From: an archaeon
Lineage (GTDB): Archaea > Asgardarchaeota > Heimdallarchaeia > Hodarchaeales > S146-22
Assembly: GCA_024276395.1 (NCBI GenBank)
Contig: JAJRXH010000646.1
Coordinates: 1-6,313 of the forward strand
Length of the DNA stretch: 6,313 bases
Reading direction: 5' to 3'
Shown here: positions 5,939 through 6,313 of the stretch, piece after piece
Layout of the letters: every line of letters starts with the position of its first letter
Position numbering within the stretch: the first letter of the stretch is position 1
Position numbers and translations under genes: made by a program
The notes under the pieces: model-generated
Told to the model about the DNA's origin: nothing
Databases searched by the model: none
The model's input: the letters and a program-made list of their open reading frames with translations, nothing else

Positions 5939-6035
5939 CTTGAATAAGAAAGAAAAAACATGACTCACTTCCATCATTTCATACCTCCGCATCAATCACT
6001 TAAAGTTTTTATGACTTGAATAAGAAAGAAAAAAC
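5923..6035. repeat. Exact 37-bp direct repeats around a 39-bp spacer, first copy overlapping the HAD stop
   Basis: Copies at 5923-5959 and 5999-6035 are identical over 37 bp, beginning CTTAAAGTTTTTATGACTTG and ending AAGAAAGAAAAAAC; both flanks differ. The first copy contains the last codons of the HAD gene and its TGA (5936-5938). The spacer, 5960-5998, has no visible relation to the repeat. The repeat is AT-rich with no internal dyad. Duplication of a gene 3' end recalls the scar of a site-specific integrase (attL/attR), but 39 bp is far too short for an element, so loss of the element or a replication error must also be considered. Confidence 0.85.
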
Positions 6036-6072
6036 TTTGCTTGTTGTCGAGACCTTAGATAATAATTCAGCA

Positions 6073-6086
6073 TTTTTGTTTTTTTG
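6073..6086 (+). terminator. T-run terminator downstream of the HAD gene
   Basis: TTTTTGTTTTTTT on the plus strand, about 135 nt after the HAD stop and after the second repeat copy, with no strong hairpin before it. This fits archaeal U-tract termination. The call rests on composition and position. Confidence 0.45.
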
Positions 6087-6190
6087 ATGGGAAGTATTCT
6101 GAGACACGGTTATCCATTTCTTCTTCTTTACTTTACCTACGATGAGTATGATGTTGGAAATAAGATAAAAATGAATCCATAATAAATACA

Positions 6191-6204
6191 TATTATATTT
6201 TAAA
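6191..6204 (+). promoter_or_regulatory. Candidate TATA box for the gene entering at the window end
   Basis: TATTATATTTTAAA lies about 85-98 nt upstream of the GTG at 6289. A transcript start near 6228 would leave a leader of about 60 nt. A small inverted repeat (ATGAGT 6222-6227 and ACTCAT 6232-6237 around a 4-nt loop) falls near the predicted start. The surrounding 6130-6220 stretch is very AT-rich, so TATA-like strings are expected by chance. Confidence 0.35.
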
Positions 6205-6288
6205 CGGTACATTTTTAAAAAATGAGTTCTCACTCATCACGTGAAGCGTAATACCATATTCAGAAATGTGGCAAGGAGGAATTGACCC

Positions 6289-6313
6289 GTGTTAAGTAGA
6301 GAGACGGATACAT
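6289..6313 (+). CDS. Probable start of a truncated gene, product unknown
   Basis: A strong ribosome-binding site AAGGAGG (6273-6279) is followed after 9 nt by a GTG that opens a frame still open at the window end. Only eight complete codons are visible (starting MLSRETDT if the GTG is read as Met), so no family can be assigned. The nearby ATG at 6266 and TTG at 6282 both run into stops within a few codons, leaving this GTG as the best start. The AT-rich promoter candidate upstream fits. Confidence 0.35.

Noticed and set aside
5923..6035. Minimal CRISPR array (37-bp repeats, 39-bp spacer)
   Set aside because: Only two copies, the first overlaps the end of a coding sequence, the repeat has no dyad or typical CRISPR repeat end, and no cas gene is present.
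6009..6233. Minus-strand 74-codon frame
   Set aside because: It starts at a GTG without a convincing ribosome-binding site, lies in very AT-rich DNA, ends inside the second 37-bp repeat, and its Lys/Ile/Phe/Tyr-rich product looks like translated AT-rich sequence. A small membrane protein cannot be fully excluded.

Overview
The window looks archaeal, and an Asgard-type or other uncultivated archaeon is a guess only. The signs are a GGTGA ribosome-binding site of the kind that pairs with the archaeal 16S 3' end, AT-rich TATA-like boxes instead of bacterial -35/-10 pairs, T-run terminators without hairpins, and a cell-surface protein built as signal sequence, enzyme, beta-rich repeats, Thr/Ser stalk, membrane anchor and basic tail. 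No rRNA, tRNA, CRISPR array or cas gene is visible.

Layout. Positions 1-241 are non-coding and hold a T-rich terminator for the first gene. Positions 242-3874 (minus strand) encode a very large membrane-anchored clostripain-type (peptidase C11) protein with its His/Cys dyad intact. Positions 3875-4445 form an intergenic region unusually rich in structure: two overlapping short palindromes, a perfect 20-bp palindrome abutting an exact 37-bp tandem duplication, and a 90-bp MITE-like element with 11-bp terminal inverted repeats flanked by perfect 8-bp target-site duplications. Positions 4446-4940 (minus) encode a small multi-pass membrane protein with an HEILH zinc-protease motif, resembling the DUF3267/M50-like zincins. 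An overlapping open frame reaching back to 5080 suggests that its N-terminus is frameshifted. Positions 5081-5257 hold a probable divergent promoter with a 12-bp palindrome. Positions 5258-5938 (plus) encode a HAD-superfamily hydrolase. Its last codons and stop lie inside a 37-bp sequence repeated exactly 39 bp downstream. After that come a T-run terminator, an AT-rich promoter, and a strong ribosome-binding site that probably starts another plus-strand gene cut by the window end.

Functionally the window holds an extracellular Cys peptidase, an intramembrane or membrane zincin, and a cytosolic phosphatase-like enzyme. Nothing in the sequence ties them into one pathway. The membrane zincin and the HAD gene may share a divergent control region, while the clostripain gene appears to have its own promoter. 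The most distinctive content is non-coding: the non-autonomous mobile element and the two independent exact 37-bp repeat pairs.
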